Source: Rhizobiaceae bacterium
GTDB lineage: Bacteria > Pseudomonadota > Alphaproteobacteria > Rhizobiales > Rhizobiaceae
Direction: 5' to 3'
DNA length: 64,000 bases
Assembly (NCBI GenBank): GCA_027483885.1
Contig: JAIXTO010000042.1
Location: 18,073 to 82,072 of the forward strand
Shown piece by piece: positions 43,354 through 51,906 of this stretch. The first letter of the stretch is position 1. The number at the start of each line of letters is the position of its first letter. A program made the position numbers and the translations under genes. Under the pieces are notes generated by a model that made no database searches, had not been told where the DNA came from, and was given only the letters and a program-made list of their open reading frames with translations.

Positions 43354-44280
43354 ATGACCCGCATTTCTGCCGAAAGCAAAGGCGTCTACATCATCGCCGT
43401 CACGCCGTTTCACGATGATGGCGCCATCGATACCGCAAGCGTCGACCGCATGGTCGATTTCTATATGGACAAGGGCGCTGACGGACTGACCATTCTCGGC
43501 ATGATGGGCGAAGCGCCAAAACTGACGCAGCAGGAATCCATCGACGTCACCCGCCAGGTGATCGCAAGGGCGGCGGGAAAACCGGTCGTGGTCGGCGTTT
43601 CTGCGCCGGGTCTTGCAGCCATCGGCGAACTGACCAAGGCGGTGATGGATCTGGGCGCTGCCGGCGTCATGGTGGCGCCGACCGCCGCCCTTCGCACCGA
43701 CGACCAGATCCTCGGTTATTACCGCAATGTCGTGGCAACGATCGGCCCGGACGTGCCGCTGGTGCTGCAGGATTTTCCGCTGGCAACCGGCGTGCAGATC
43801 TCCACCCGCACCATCGGCGCCATCATCGAGGCTCTGCCGAGCATGGTCATGCTGAAGCATGAGGATTGGCCGGGCCTCGACAAGATCAGCGATCTTCGCG
43901 ACGCGGAAGCCGCAGGCCGCCGGCGCATTTCCATCCTCTGCGGCAATGGCGGCGTGTTCCTGCCAGAGGAAATGGGTCGTGGTGCCGATGGTGCCATGAC
44001 CGGGTTTGCCTATCCGGAAATGATGGTCGATGTGGTGCGTCTGGCCAATGCCGGCGACATGCAGCGCGCGCAGGACCTGTTTGATGCCTATCTGCCGCTC
44101 GCCCGTTTCGAGCAGCAGCCGGGCCTTGGCCTTGCCGTGCGCAAATATGTGCTCGCCAAGCGCGGCGCAATCGCCAGCCAGGCCCAGCGTCGCCCGGGCG
44201 CCAGCCTCGGCGCAAAGGCGGTTGCCGAAGTGGATAACCTGATGGCACGGCTGGACAGGCGGCTTGCCGAACTGGCTTGA
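43354..44280 (+). CDS. DapA-family (class I aldolase/lyase) protein, not a true DapA
   Basis: 308 residues, start preceded by GAGAGAG. DHDPS-type barrel: GVYIIAVTPFHDDGAIDTASVDRMVDFYMDKGADGLTILGMMGEAPKLT and Schiff-base Lys in MVMLKHEDWPGL. The GTTGE loop is GMMGE and the catalytic Tyr region (YNVPxRT in DapA) reads LQDFPLATG, so the Tyr and the Arg for pyruvate/lysine substrates are missing. That excludes lysine biosynthesis and suggests lyase, dehydratase or retro-aldolase action on the ring-opened product. Confidence 0.88.
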   Translation: MTRISAESKGVYIIAVTPFHDDGAIDTASVDRMVDFYMDKGADGLTILGMMGEAPKLTQQESIDVTRQVIARAAGKPVVVGVSAPGLAAIGELTKAVMDLGAAGVMVAPTAALRTDDQILGYYRNVVATIGPDVPLVLQDFPLATGVQISTRTIGAIIEALPSMVMLKHEDWPGLDKISDLRDAEAAGRRRISILCGNGGVFLPEEMGRGADGAMTGFAYPEMMVDVVRLANAGDMQRAQDLFDAYLPLARFEQQPGLGLAVRKYVLAKRGAIASQAQRRPGASLGAKAVAEVDNLMARLDRRLAELA

Positions 44281-44335
44281 TGCCGAACATTTTTGCAGAG
44301 CCTCAGTTGAGGCATTGGCCGGACAGGGTGACCTC

Positions 44336-45490
44336 ATGACGTCCTTCGACTTCGATACGCTGATCGAGCGCCGCGGAACCGACGCAAAGAAATGGGCCGC
44401 CTATCCGGCAGACGTCCTGCCCATGTGGGTGGCAGATATGGATTTTGCAGCGCCCCCGTCGGTCATCGAGGCGCTGCAGGCCCGCGTCGAGCATGGCGTG
44501 TTCGGTTATGGCCTGCCGCAGGATGCATTTCGCCAGCAGATCGTCGATGACACGCAGGCGAAATATGGCTGGGCGATCTTGGCCGACGATATCGTCTTCC
44601 TGCCGGGGGTCGAGCCGGGCTTCAACATGGCGCTGAAATCGGAAACGAAGCCCGGCGACGGCCTGCTGATCCAGACGCCGATCTATAGCCCCATCCTCAA
44701 TGCGCACCGTCATTGGGGGCTGGAAAGCATCGAGGCGCCGCTGGTGACGACCGGCGAGGGTTACGAGATGGATACGGCAGCGCTGGATGCCGCCATGGCG
44801 AAAAGCCGGGCCTTCCTGCTCTGCAATCCGCACAACCCGACCGGCAAGGCGCTCACGCACAGCGAATTGACGGCCATCGCCGCCTCCGCCATTCGCCACG
44901 ACGTTCTGGTGATTGCCGACGAAATCCACTGCGAACTGCTGCTCGACGGTCGCCGCCACATTCCGATCGCCTCGCTCTCGCCGGAGATCGCAGAGCGAAC
45001 CATCACGCTGATGTCGGCCAGCAAGACCTATAATATCGCAGGCTTGAAGACGGCTTTTGCCATTGTCACCAACGCGAACCTGCGCAAACGCTTCAACAGT
45101 GCCCGTCTTGGGCTGGTGGACAGCGTCAATGTGCTCGGGCTTGAGGCAAGCCGCGCGGCCTATGCGACCGCCAGCGCCTGGCGCGATGCGCTGCTGACCT
45201 ATCTGCAGGACAACCGCGATTACCTGCAGGGCGAAATCGCACGACGCTTTCCCGCCATCCGCATGGTGCCGGCCCAGGCCACCTATCTCGCCTGGCTGGA
45301 TTGTTCGGCGCTTGGCCTCGCCGAACCGCCGCAGAGCTTCTTTCTCGACAGGGGCCGAGTGGCCTTCAGCGCCGGTTCCGATTTCGGTTCGAACTACGGA
45401 AAGTTCCTCAGGGTCAACTTCGGTTGCCCGCGCCCTCTTCTGGAGGAGGGGCTCAAGCGGATGGAAGCAGCGCTTTCATCGCGTCTCTAG
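44336..45490 (+). CDS. PLP-dependent aminotransferase / C-S beta-lyase (MalY/PatB type)
   Basis: 384 residues from ATG 44336 (track start 44264 overlaps the previous gene). Opening FDTLIERRGTDAKKWAAYPADVLPMWVADMDF is the PatB signature; DEIHCELLLDG and the PLP Lys in SASKTYNIAGLK are clear. PatB/MalY proteins cleave cystathionine-like C-S bonds to pyruvate, ammonia and a thiol. Last gene of the racemase operon; with the rhodanese of the opposite operon, a sulfur amino-acid-like substrate is suggested. Confidence 0.92.
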   Translation: MTSFDFDTLIERRGTDAKKWAAYPADVLPMWVADMDFAAPPSVIEALQARVEHGVFGYGLPQDAFRQQIVDDTQAKYGWAILADDIVFLPGVEPGFNMALKSETKPGDGLLIQTPIYSPILNAHRHWGLESIEAPLVTTGEGYEMDTAALDAAMAKSRAFLLCNPHNPTGKALTHSELTAIAASAIRHDVLVIADEIHCELLLDGRRHIPIASLSPEIAERTITLMSASKTYNIAGLKTAFAIVTNANLRKRFNSARLGLVDSVNVLGLEASRAAYATASAWRDALLTYLQDNRDYLQGEIARRFPAIRMVPAQATYLAWLDCSALGLAEPPQSFFLDRGRVAFSAGSDFGSNYGKFLRVNFGCPRPLLEEGLKRMEAALSSRL

Positions 45491-45612
45491 CGTGGCGATA
45501 AAGCCGGGGGCATGCGACTGGCACTGGCGCTGACAATCCGCGTCTTCAGGACCGTCGCCCGCTGTCGTGCCCGTTCTTGATCAGCCTGAGATGCTGGATG
45601 GCACGCCGGGAC

Positions 45613-45640
45613 GGATCCGTCACCAACTGGTGACATCCGG
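45613..45640. terminator. Hairpin between convergent aminotransferase and LysR genes
   Basis: CGGAT-(CC)-GTCACC-AACT-GGTGAC-ATCCG, 11 bp with a 2-nt bulge, in the 157-nt convergent gap. No clear T-run either way (TAGTCTTTC follows on plus). Possible bidirectional terminator. Confidence 0.35.
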
Positions 45641-45647
45641 TAGTCTT

Positions 45648-46871
45648 TCAGGTCGAGGTTGCCGTGCGGATGTGATCGAGACAGATGGATTGCAGCCTGC
45701 TCGGCAGCCAGGTCTCGCGTATGGTGATGCCGATGGTGCGCGTGCCGAGCCGCTCGCGCACATGGTCGGTGACAGGAATGCACGACAGCAGCCCTTCGCG
45801 TTCCTCGACCGCGATCTGTCGGCTTGAGAGCATCGAAAGGCGGTCGCTTTCCAGGATGATGGCGCGGGTCAAAACGAGGGAGCTTGTCTCGATGCTGGCG
45901 CGGGGCGATACGGGGCATGTCTCGAAAAGCGCATCGAAGGCGGCGCGAATGGGCGTGCCCGATCGTTGCGCCACCCATTCCTGTTGCGCCAGGTCATCAA
46001 GCGATGCCCCCTTGGAGCGTACAGCGAGCGGATGGTTCGCCCGACCGACGATCGCATAGGGGTCGTTGAACAACGCTTCCGTTTTCAGGCCGGCCAGATC
46101 GCTTCCCGAGCGCAGGGCCCCGATCAGGATGTCGCTTGCCCCTGCACGCAACTGCTGTGACAGAAGTTCATAGGAACCGTCCATCACTTCGACCCTTGCA
46201 TGGGGATGAGCGGCGAGCAGCGGATTGAGCGCGCGAGACAGAAGCAGGGTGCGGGCAAGCGGCAGGCACGCGATCTTGATCCTTCCTTCCAGGCGGCCTT
46301 CGAGTTCCTTGAGTTCGTCAGCGGCCTGTTCCAGTTCGATGAGCGCCACCTGCCAGCGCATGGCGAGGCGCCGCCCGACCGTATTCGGCGCCAGACCGCT
46401 TGGGCTGCGCACGAAGATGGCCTTGCCGAGATTGGCCTGCAACTCGTGCAGCGTCCGGTGGAGGGCAGCTGCGGAGCGCGCACCGGCGCGCGCCGCTTCG
46501 GTGATCGAGCCGCTGCCGGCAAGCGCGATCAGCGCCTCGATCTGGCGAAAGCTGATATGGGCAAGGGCCTTGGACGCCAGGATGGGGTCGCGTTTCGAGC
46601 TGGCGCCGAGCGTTTCTCCGAGCGCCGCGATGAGCTGGTTTTCCATCCGGTACAACCGCGCCAGAAGCACCTCGCCGGCATTTGTCGGCTGGCTGCCGGC
46701 GGCATAGCGGGTAAGCAGCTGCGCACCGAAACGGGCCTCGATGCCGGCGAGAGCCACGGAGACCGAGGGCTGCGAGACATTAAGGTCGGCTGCCGCGCGG
46801 TTGAGGCTGCCCGTCTCGCAGACGCGCATGAAGGCACGCAGATGACGAAGATTGAGGTCGGTTGCGATCAT
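45648..46871 (-). CDS. LysR-type regulator with two tandem N-terminal HTH domains
   Basis: 407 residues from ATG 46871, about 100 longer than usual LysR proteins. First HTH at 8-70 (LRHLRAFMRVCETGSLNRAAADLNVSQPSVSVALAGIEARFGAQLLTR), second at 106-170 (FRQIEALIALAGSGSITEAARAGARSAAALHRTLHELQANLGKAIFVRSPSGLAPN), then the effector domain (GRIKIACLPLARTLLLSRALNPLLAAHPHARVEV). The second helix-turn-helix has the correct linker and wing. Divergent from the gal-like genes, so likely their regulator. ATTCGCA and its reverse TGCGAAT flank the promoter gap (46889, 46947), a weak candidate site. Confidence 0.88.
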   Translation of the reverse strand: MIATDLNLRHLRAFMRVCETGSLNRAAADLNVSQPSVSVALAGIEARFGAQLLTRYAAGSQPTNAGEVLLARLYRMENQLIAALGETLGASSKRDPILASKALAHISFRQIEALIALAGSGSITEAARAGARSAAALHRTLHELQANLGKAIFVRSPSGLAPNTVGRRLAMRWQVALIELEQAADELKELEGRLEGRIKIACLPLARTLLLSRALNPLLAAHPHARVEVMDGSYELLSQQLRAGASDILIGALRSGSDLAGLKTEALFNDPYAIVGRANHPLAVRSKGASLDDLAQQEWVAQRSGTPIRAAFDALFETCPVSPRASIETSSLVLTRAIILESDRLSMLSSRQIAVEEREGLLSCIPVTDHVRERLGTRTIGITIRETWLPSRLQSICLDHIRTATST

Positions 46872-46982
46872 GTGAGAACCATACACGGATTCGCAAAAAG
46901 CTATAGGCCGGCACTGCTTTCGTATTAGCCCCGCGCTTACCTTTGGTGCGAATGTGCGCCTCAAACATGGAGGAGCATCAAC

Positions 46983-47717
46983 ATGCATCAGAAGACCGGG
47001 CTCGTTGTCAGTGCCCATTCCGCAGATTTCGTCTGGAGGGCCGGCGGCGCTATCGCGGCTCATACCAAGCAGGGTTATGCTGTCACCGTCGTGTGCCTGT
47101 CATTCGGCGAACGCGGCGAGTCCGCCAAGCTCTGGCGCAAAGCCGGCATGACACTCGACGCCGTGAAGACCGACCGCAGGCGCGAGGCGGAGAATGCCGC
47201 CAAAGCGCTTGGCGTTCACGATATCCAGTTCTATGACCTGGGCGATTATCCCCTGCAGATCACGCCGGCGGCGTTCGATCGGCTGGTCGATCTCTACCGC
47301 GAGATCCGCCCGGAATTCATGCTGACCCATTCCCGCCAGGACCCCTACAACTTCGACCACCCGATGGCCACGGAGTTTGCGCAGCATGCGCGGGTCATCG
47401 CCCAGGCACACGGGCACCGGCCGGACGTGCCTGTGCTCGGCGCTCCCCCGGTTTACCTCTTTGAGCCGCACCAGCCGGAGCAGTGCAACTGGAAGCCCAA
47501 TTTCCTTCTCGATATCACCGAGGTCTGGGAGAAGAAGCTGGCAGCCATCAAATGCATGGAAGGCCAGGAGCATCTCTGGGAATATTATACCCGGGTCGCG
47601 CTTCAGCGTGGTGTCCAGGCCTCGCGCAATTCCGACTATAAGATCACCTATGGCGAGGCCTATGAGGCGGTTTTTCCGCATGTCACCGGCACGCTCGGTC
47701 ATGGAGCCTTGGCATGA
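46983..47717 (+). CDS. galB: 4-oxalomesaconate hydratase (GalB-like, PIG-L family)
   Basis: 244 residues, start preceded by GGAGGAG. PIG-L fold: [41 protein letters not shown], with SADF replacing the HPDDE of deacetylases as in GalB of Pseudomonas putida; metal His in [16 protein letters not shown]. GalB hydrates 4-oxalomesaconate to 4-carboxy-4-hydroxy-2-oxoadipate in gallate/protocatechuate 4,5-cleavage pathways. Overlaps galC-like gene by 4 nt, which makes the assignment strong. Confidence 0.85.
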   Translation: MHQKTGLVVSAHSADFVWRAGGAIAAHTKQGYAVTVVCLSFGERGESAKLWRKAGMTLDAVKTDRRREAENAAKALGVHDIQFYDLGDYPLQITPAAFDRLVDLYREIRPEFMLTHSRQDPYNFDHPMATEFAQHARVIAQAHGHRPDVPVLGAPPVYLFEPHQPEQCNWKPNFLLDITEVWEKKLAAIKCMEGQEHLWEYYTRVALQRGVQASRNSDYKITYGEAYEAVFPHVTGTLGHGALA

Positions 47718-48388
47718 GTGTCGTACACCGCACCATCGAGCGGCCGCCGCTCGATATCGTCGATGCGCTGGCAAAATGCGGCACAGCGACCGTCCATGAA
47801 GCCATGGGCCGCATCGGCCTGCTGCAATCCTACATGCGGCCGATCTGGAAAGGCGCGCGTGTGGCCGGCACTGCGGTGACGGTTTCCATTCCGCCGGCAG
47901 ACAACTGGATGCTGCATGTGGCCGTGGAGCAATGCCGGGAGGGCGATATCCTGGTCGTTGCCCCGACCTCGCTTTGTGATGCCGGCTATTTCGGCGAGCT
48001 GCTTGCCACATCCCTCAAGGTGCGTGGCGTGCGCGGGCTGGTGATCGAGGCCGGTGTTCGCGACATCGCTGAACTGGAGGAAATGGGTTTTCCCGTCTGG
48101 TCCCGCTTCGTATCCGCACAGGGCACCGTCAAGGCAACGCTCGGTTCCGTCAATGTCCCCATCGTCTGTGCCGGCGCCAGTATCTCGCCCGGCGACATCA
48201 TCGTTGCGGATGATGATGGCGTGATGGTCGTGCCGAAAGCCAGGTCCGAAACTGCGCTGCAGGCATCCCGGGCGCGGCTGGAGAAGGAACGCCAGACCCG
48301 CGCGCGGCTGATGGCGGGGGAACTGGGCCTCGACATCTACGGGATGCGCGAGACGCTCGCTGCCAAGGGACTGACCTACATCGATTGA
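47714..48388 (+). CDS. galC: 4-carboxy-4-hydroxy-2-oxoadipate aldolase/oxaloacetate decarboxylase (GalC/ProA-like)
   Basis: 224 residues, RraA-like fold of class II HMG/CHA aldolases. Hallmarks: [72 protein letters not shown] with the catalytic Arg-Asp pair in GVRD. It splits the GalB product into pyruvate and oxaloacetate. Operon position directly after galB supports the call. Confidence 0.88.
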   Translation: MSVVHRTIERPPLDIVDALAKCGTATVHEAMGRIGLLQSYMRPIWKGARVAGTAVTVSIPPADNWMLHVAVEQCREGDILVVAPTSLCDAGYFGELLATSLKVRGVRGLVIEAGVRDIAELEEMGFPVWSRFVSAQGTVKATLGSVNVPIVCAGASISPGDIIVADDDGVMVVPKARSETALQASRARLEKERQTRARLMAGELGLDIYGMRETLAAKGLTYID

Positions 48389-48435
48389 TCAGAAGCCGGG
48401 AAAGGGGGAGGAACCTTTGCCGCACGGGAGGACAT

Positions 48436-49320
48436 ATGACCACGATTGCTTTCATCGGCTTCGGTGAGGCGGCGCAATCCATCGCCGGCGGCCTTAATGG
48501 CCATAATGCTGTGCGACTTGCCGCATTTGACCTGCGGTTTCAGGATCCGGCAGCTTCTGCAGGCCTGCGCGCCACTGCCGCAGAACGCGGCGTGCAGCCA
48601 CTCGACACGATTGCCGACATCGCGTCGGCGGACATCGTTCTGTCGCTCGTCGTGGGGGCAGCGACGAGGGCCGTTGCAGCGTCGGCCGCCCCACATCTTT
48701 CGCAGGATGCCCTCTTTATCGATCTCAACTCCGTCGGCCCGAATACCAAGGCTCTGGCTGCAGCCGAGATCGCGGCGGGCAAGGGCAGCTTCGTTGAAGG
48801 TGCCGTCATGGCGCGCGTGCCACCTTACGCACAGAAGGTGCCGATCCTTGTTGCCGGTCCACGCGCTTTCGAGGCTGCCGAGCGGCTGAATTCACTCGGG
48901 ATGAATCTCGAGGCCGTCGGCGACACGCCGGGCCAGGCCTCGTCGCTGAAAATGATCCGTTCGGTGATGATCAAGGGCGTTGAAGCACTTCTGATCGAGG
49001 CGTTGTCATCGGCGGAGCGGGCCGGCGTTACCGAACGTATCCTCGATTCCGTCGGCGAAACCTTCCCGGGGCTCGATTGGCGCCAGGTCGCCGATTATTA
49101 CCTGTCGCGTACGCTCGAACACGGTGCGCGCCGAGTAACAGAGATGACCGAAGCGGCCGAGACCATTGAATCGCTTGGACTGAAAGCTCCAATGTCCCGG
49201 GCGGCCTGCGAGACGATCGCCAAAGCCCATGCCGCGATGAAAAACCAGGGCCTGTCTGTTACCGACGGATACCGTGGTTTCGTGCCCGTCCTCGCACGTC
49301 GCCTGGCAGAGGGCCTCTGA
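48436..49320 (+). CDS. NAD(P)-binding dehydrogenase, 6PGDH-like with DUF1932 C-terminal domain
   Basis: 294 residues from ATG 48436 (GGGAGGAC upstream). N-terminal Rossmann motif TIAFIGFGEAAQSIAGGL, middle DIVLSLVVGAATRAVA and FIDLNSVGPNTKALAA, then C-terminal DUF1932 (SSLKMIRSVMIKGVEALLIEALSSAERAGV) with catalytic Lys in SLKMIRS. Likely a beta-hydroxyacid dehydrogenase. It lies between GalC- and GalD-like genes; its step in the pathway is not clear. Confidence 0.86.
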   Translation: MTTIAFIGFGEAAQSIAGGLNGHNAVRLAAFDLRFQDPAASAGLRATAAERGVQPLDTIADIASADIVLSLVVGAATRAVAASAAPHLSQDALFIDLNSVGPNTKALAAAEIAAGKGSFVEGAVMARVPPYAQKVPILVAGPRAFEAAERLNSLGMNLEAVGDTPGQASSLKMIRSVMIKGVEALLIEALSSAERAGVTERILDSVGETFPGLDWRQVADYYLSRTLEHGARRVTEMTEAAETIESLGLKAPMSRAACETIAKAHAAMKNQGLSVTDGYRGFVPVLARRLAEGL

Positions 49321-49321
49321 C

Positions 49322-49480
49322 ATGGATGGCATCCTTCAGTCGCTCGGCGTCATTTTTTTTTTTTTTGTCCTTGTGGTTCTCATCCTCGGAGCCTTGCTCG
49401 GCATCATCATCGGCGCCCTGCCGGGGCTTGGCCCATCGATCGGGCTGTTCGCCAGACTGCTCGAACTTCCGCTACCCTGA
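49322..49480 (+). pseudogene. tctA remnant (tripartite tricarboxylate transporter large subunit), truncated
   Basis: 52 codons. MDGILQSLGVIFFFFVLVVLILGALLGIIIGALPGLGPSIGL matches the TctA N-terminus with its PGLGP motif, but TctA is about 500 residues and the frame stops after LELPLP. It begins 1 nt after the dehydrogenase stop, as an intact operon gene would. Coding FFFF uses a run of 14 T (49353-49366), extreme in this GC-rich DNA. Most of the gene, and any tctB/tctC, are gone, probably by deletion. Confidence 0.75.
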
Positions 49481-49510
49481 CCTCAACAAAAATCAACAGG
49501 AGTGATGACC

Positions 49511-50578
49511 ATGATGCAGAACGGGATCGCGTGCATGATGATGAGGGGCGGCACCTCGAAGGGGGCCTATTTCCTCGCCGACGATCTGCCTTCAGACAGC
49601 CATGAGCGCGACCGTCTTCTGCTGCGCATCATGGGCTCGCCCGATCCGCGCCAGATCGACGGTATCGGTGGTGCGGATCCGCTGACCAGCAAGGTCGCTG
49701 TCGTGCGCGCGTCGACCCGGCCGGGCTTTGATGTCGATTACCTGTTCCTCCAGGTTTTCGTCGACCAGGCGCTCGTCAGCGATAGCCAGAATTGCGGCAA
49801 TATTCTTGCCGGCATCGGTGCGTTTGCCGTCGAACGTGGGCTCGTCAAGGCCAGCGACGGCGAGACTGCGGTCCGCATCTACATGGAAAATACCGGACAA
49901 TCCGCCGTGGCCCGGATCCGCACCGAAAACGGCCGGCCCGTCTATACCGGCGACGCCTCCATAGACGGTGTGCCGTGGCCGGCGGCCCCCGTCTATCTCA
50001 CATTCACCGATGCCGCCGGCTCAAGCTGCGGAGCACTGCTGCCGACCGGTTCAGCTGCAACCGAGATCGATGGCGTCACCTGCACGCTGATCGACAACGG
50101 CATGCCTGTCGTTGTCATGCGCGCGGCGGATTTCGGCCTGTCCGGTTATGAAAGCCGCGAGGACCTGGAGGGGAACGAAAAGGTCAAGGCGCGGATCGAA
50201 CGCATCCGGCTTGCGGCAGGCCCGCTGATGAACCTCGGCGACGTCACGAAGAAATCCGTTCCGAAGATGACGCTGGTCGCACCGCCGTTAAGCGGTGGCG
50301 CCATCATGACCCGCAGCTTCATTCCCCACCGCGTCCATGCGTCCATCGGCGTCTTCGGTGCATTGAGTGTTGCCACGGCCTGCATGTTTCCCGAAAGCCC
50401 GGCCTCAGCCATGGCGGTCCTGCCGGCCGGTGACGACAACACCGTGGCCGTCGAACATCCGACCGGCCAAATGGAGATCCTGCTGCGCCTCGACCAGAAT
50501 GCGCCGGGCGGGCTCGGCGAATGTTCGTTTCTGCGCACCGCCCGCAAGCTTTTTGATGGACACGTGTTCGAAAACTGA
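49511..50578 (+). CDS. galD: 4-oxalomesaconate tautomerase (GalD-like, PrpF family)
   Basis: 355 residues; ATG 49511 has AGGAG 8 nt upstream, better than GTG 49502. PrpF/diaminopimelate-epimerase-like fold with CMMMRGGTSKGAYFLADDLP near the start and SQNCGNILAGIGAFAVERGLV carrying the Asn-Cys-Gly-Asn catalytic type motif. GalD interconverts OMA tautomers before GalB hydration. Together with GalB and GalC it completes the lower gallate route to central metabolism. Confidence 0.86.
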   Translation: MMQNGIACMMMRGGTSKGAYFLADDLPSDSHERDRLLLRIMGSPDPRQIDGIGGADPLTSKVAVVRASTRPGFDVDYLFLQVFVDQALVSDSQNCGNILAGIGAFAVERGLVKASDGETAVRIYMENTGQSAVARIRTENGRPVYTGDASIDGVPWPAAPVYLTFTDAAGSSCGALLPTGSAATEIDGVTCTLIDNGMPVVVMRAADFGLSGYESREDLEGNEKVKARIERIRLAAGPLMNLGDVTKKSVPKMTLVAPPLSGGAIMTRSFIPHRVHASIGVFGALSVATACMFPESPASAMAVLPAGDDNTVAVEHPTGQMEILLRLDQNAPGGLGECSFLRTARKLFDGHVFEN

Positions 50579-50748
50579 CATCGCGAGCACGAAGGGAGGC
50601 TTCATGGGGGACAGTCGATCGTCCCAGACTGGCGGTTGTTGAAAGGATCTTCGGAAGTCACGCGCCTCGGCAGTCGAATCCGTTGGCTCGATTGGTGGAT
50701 GGCACGAGAGAAATCTGCATCAATAATGTGCATGCTCGATTGTTGTGC

Positions 50749-50779
50749 TTGAAATTGCTGATACCACCGTTAGTATCAG
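50749..50779 (+). promoter_or_regulatory. Promoter with overlapping palindrome upstream of the polyamine-type ABC operon
   Basis: TTGAAA (50749-50754), 16-nt spacer, TAGTAT (50771-50776). CTGATAC-N8-GTATCAG (50758-50779) is a perfect 7-bp inverted repeat covering spacer and -10. Suggests repression of the binding-protein operon starting at 50845. No regulator gene is adjacent, so the binder is unknown. The rest of the 266-nt gap (50579-50844) shows nothing further. Confidence 0.55.
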
Positions 50780-50844
50780 GGGGTCGAAGGGAGCAGATCC
50801 CCCGCGAGACCCCCGGCACATTTCCCGAAGAAGGACAAAACCCC

Positions 50845-51885
50845 ATGACGAAAGCAACTCGGCTGCGCGCCTCAGCTCTGGCGATCGGCGCCGTACTTGC
50901 CGCCTCGATCTCGACGATGGCTGAAGCAAAAACACTGACCATCTCCTGGTGGGGCTATAACGGCGACAAGCTGAACGCCAACATTGTCGAGCCGTTCAAG
51001 AAGATCTGCGGTTGCGACATCGTTTTTGAAACCGGCAACAATGCCGACCGCCTGAACAAGCTGAAGCTGCGCGGTGGCAAGGGCGTTGACGTCATCTACC
51101 TCACCGACAGCTATTCCCAGATCGGCATTGCCGAGGGCCTGTTCCAGAAGGTGGACGCCGCCAAGCTGACGAACCTTGCCGACCTCTACGACCTCGCAAA
51201 GGACCCGCAGGGCGGATACGGCCCGGCCTATACGATCGGGCGCGTCGGCATTGTCTATGACGCAGCCAAGGTCAATCCGGCGATCTCGTCGTGGAACGAT
51301 CTGTGGCGCGAAGACCTGAAGAGTGCGGTTACCCTTCCGGGCATCACCACCACCGCCGGCCCGATGGTCGTGCTGCAGGCGGCAAAACATGCGGGAGCCG
51401 ATGCTTTTTCCGATGCGGACAAGGCCTTTGCCGCGATCGAAGCACTGAAGCCGAACGTTGCCAAGAACTACAATACCGGTTCGGAACTGGTGAACCTCAT
51501 CTCCACCGGCGAAGCCAAGGTTGCCATCGCGCAGGATTTCACGCTCGTTTCGATGAAGGCTGCCGTGCCGACGATGACCTGGGCCAGCCTGTCTGACGGC
51601 GACATCGCCACGCTCAACACGGTCAACATTCCGGCAGGATCTGAAAACGTCGAACTGGCCCACCAGTTCATCAATTTCATCCTGTCGAAGGATGTCCAGC
51701 AGATCGAAGCCGAGCAGGGGGTTGATGCACCCGTCTCCACCAAGGTGTCGCTGACGCCGGAGCAGGCCAAGATCTGGACCTATGGCGCCGACATGATCGC
51801 CAAGCTCAACCGCCTCGATTACGTCAAGCTGAACGAGGCCAAGACCGACTGGATCGATGGCTGGAACGAGATTTTCAGCAAGTAA
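50845..51885 (+). CDS. ABC transporter substrate-binding protein (spermidine/putrescine or Fe type)
   Basis: 346 residues from ATG 50845 (AAGGA upstream). Signal peptide MTKATRLRASALAIGAVLAASISTMAEA, then KTLTISWWGYNGDKLNANIVEPFKKICGCDIVFETGNNADRLNKLKLRGGKGVDVIYLTDSY, typical of the PotD/extracellular type 1 group. HQFINFILSKDVQQIEAEQGVDAPVS at the C-terminus agrees. Followed by a strong hairpin and two permeases plus ATPase. Confidence 0.92.
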   Translation: MTKATRLRASALAIGAVLAASISTMAEAKTLTISWWGYNGDKLNANIVEPFKKICGCDIVFETGNNADRLNKLKLRGGKGVDVIYLTDSYSQIGIAEGLFQKVDAAKLTNLADLYDLAKDPQGGYGPAYTIGRVGIVYDAAKVNPAISSWNDLWREDLKSAVTLPGITTTAGPMVVLQAAKHAGADAFSDADKAFAAIEALKPNVAKNYNTGSELVNLISTGEAKVAIAQDFTLVSMKAAVPTMTWASLSDGDIATLNTVNIPAGSENVELAHQFINFILSKDVQQIEAEQGVDAPVSTKVSLTPEQAKIWTYGADMIAKLNRLDYVKLNEAKTDWIDGWNEIFSK

Positions 51886-51906
51886 GCAGCATAATCCGTG
51901 CATGAC

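Noticed and set aside
41926-44337. 803-residue minus-strand ORF
   Set aside because: Antisense to the amidohydrolase and DapA-family genes, with no recognisable motif and low-complexity GC-shadow composition.
45487-45978. 163-residue minus ORF at the aminotransferase/LysR junction
   Set aside because: Overlaps the start of the LysR C-terminal coding region in another frame and has no domain.
49353-49366. T14 run as a programmed frameshift site rescuing full-length TctA
   Set aside because: Neither alternative frame continues into TctA-like sequence downstream; only about 110 nt separate the run from the stop, and galD follows at once.
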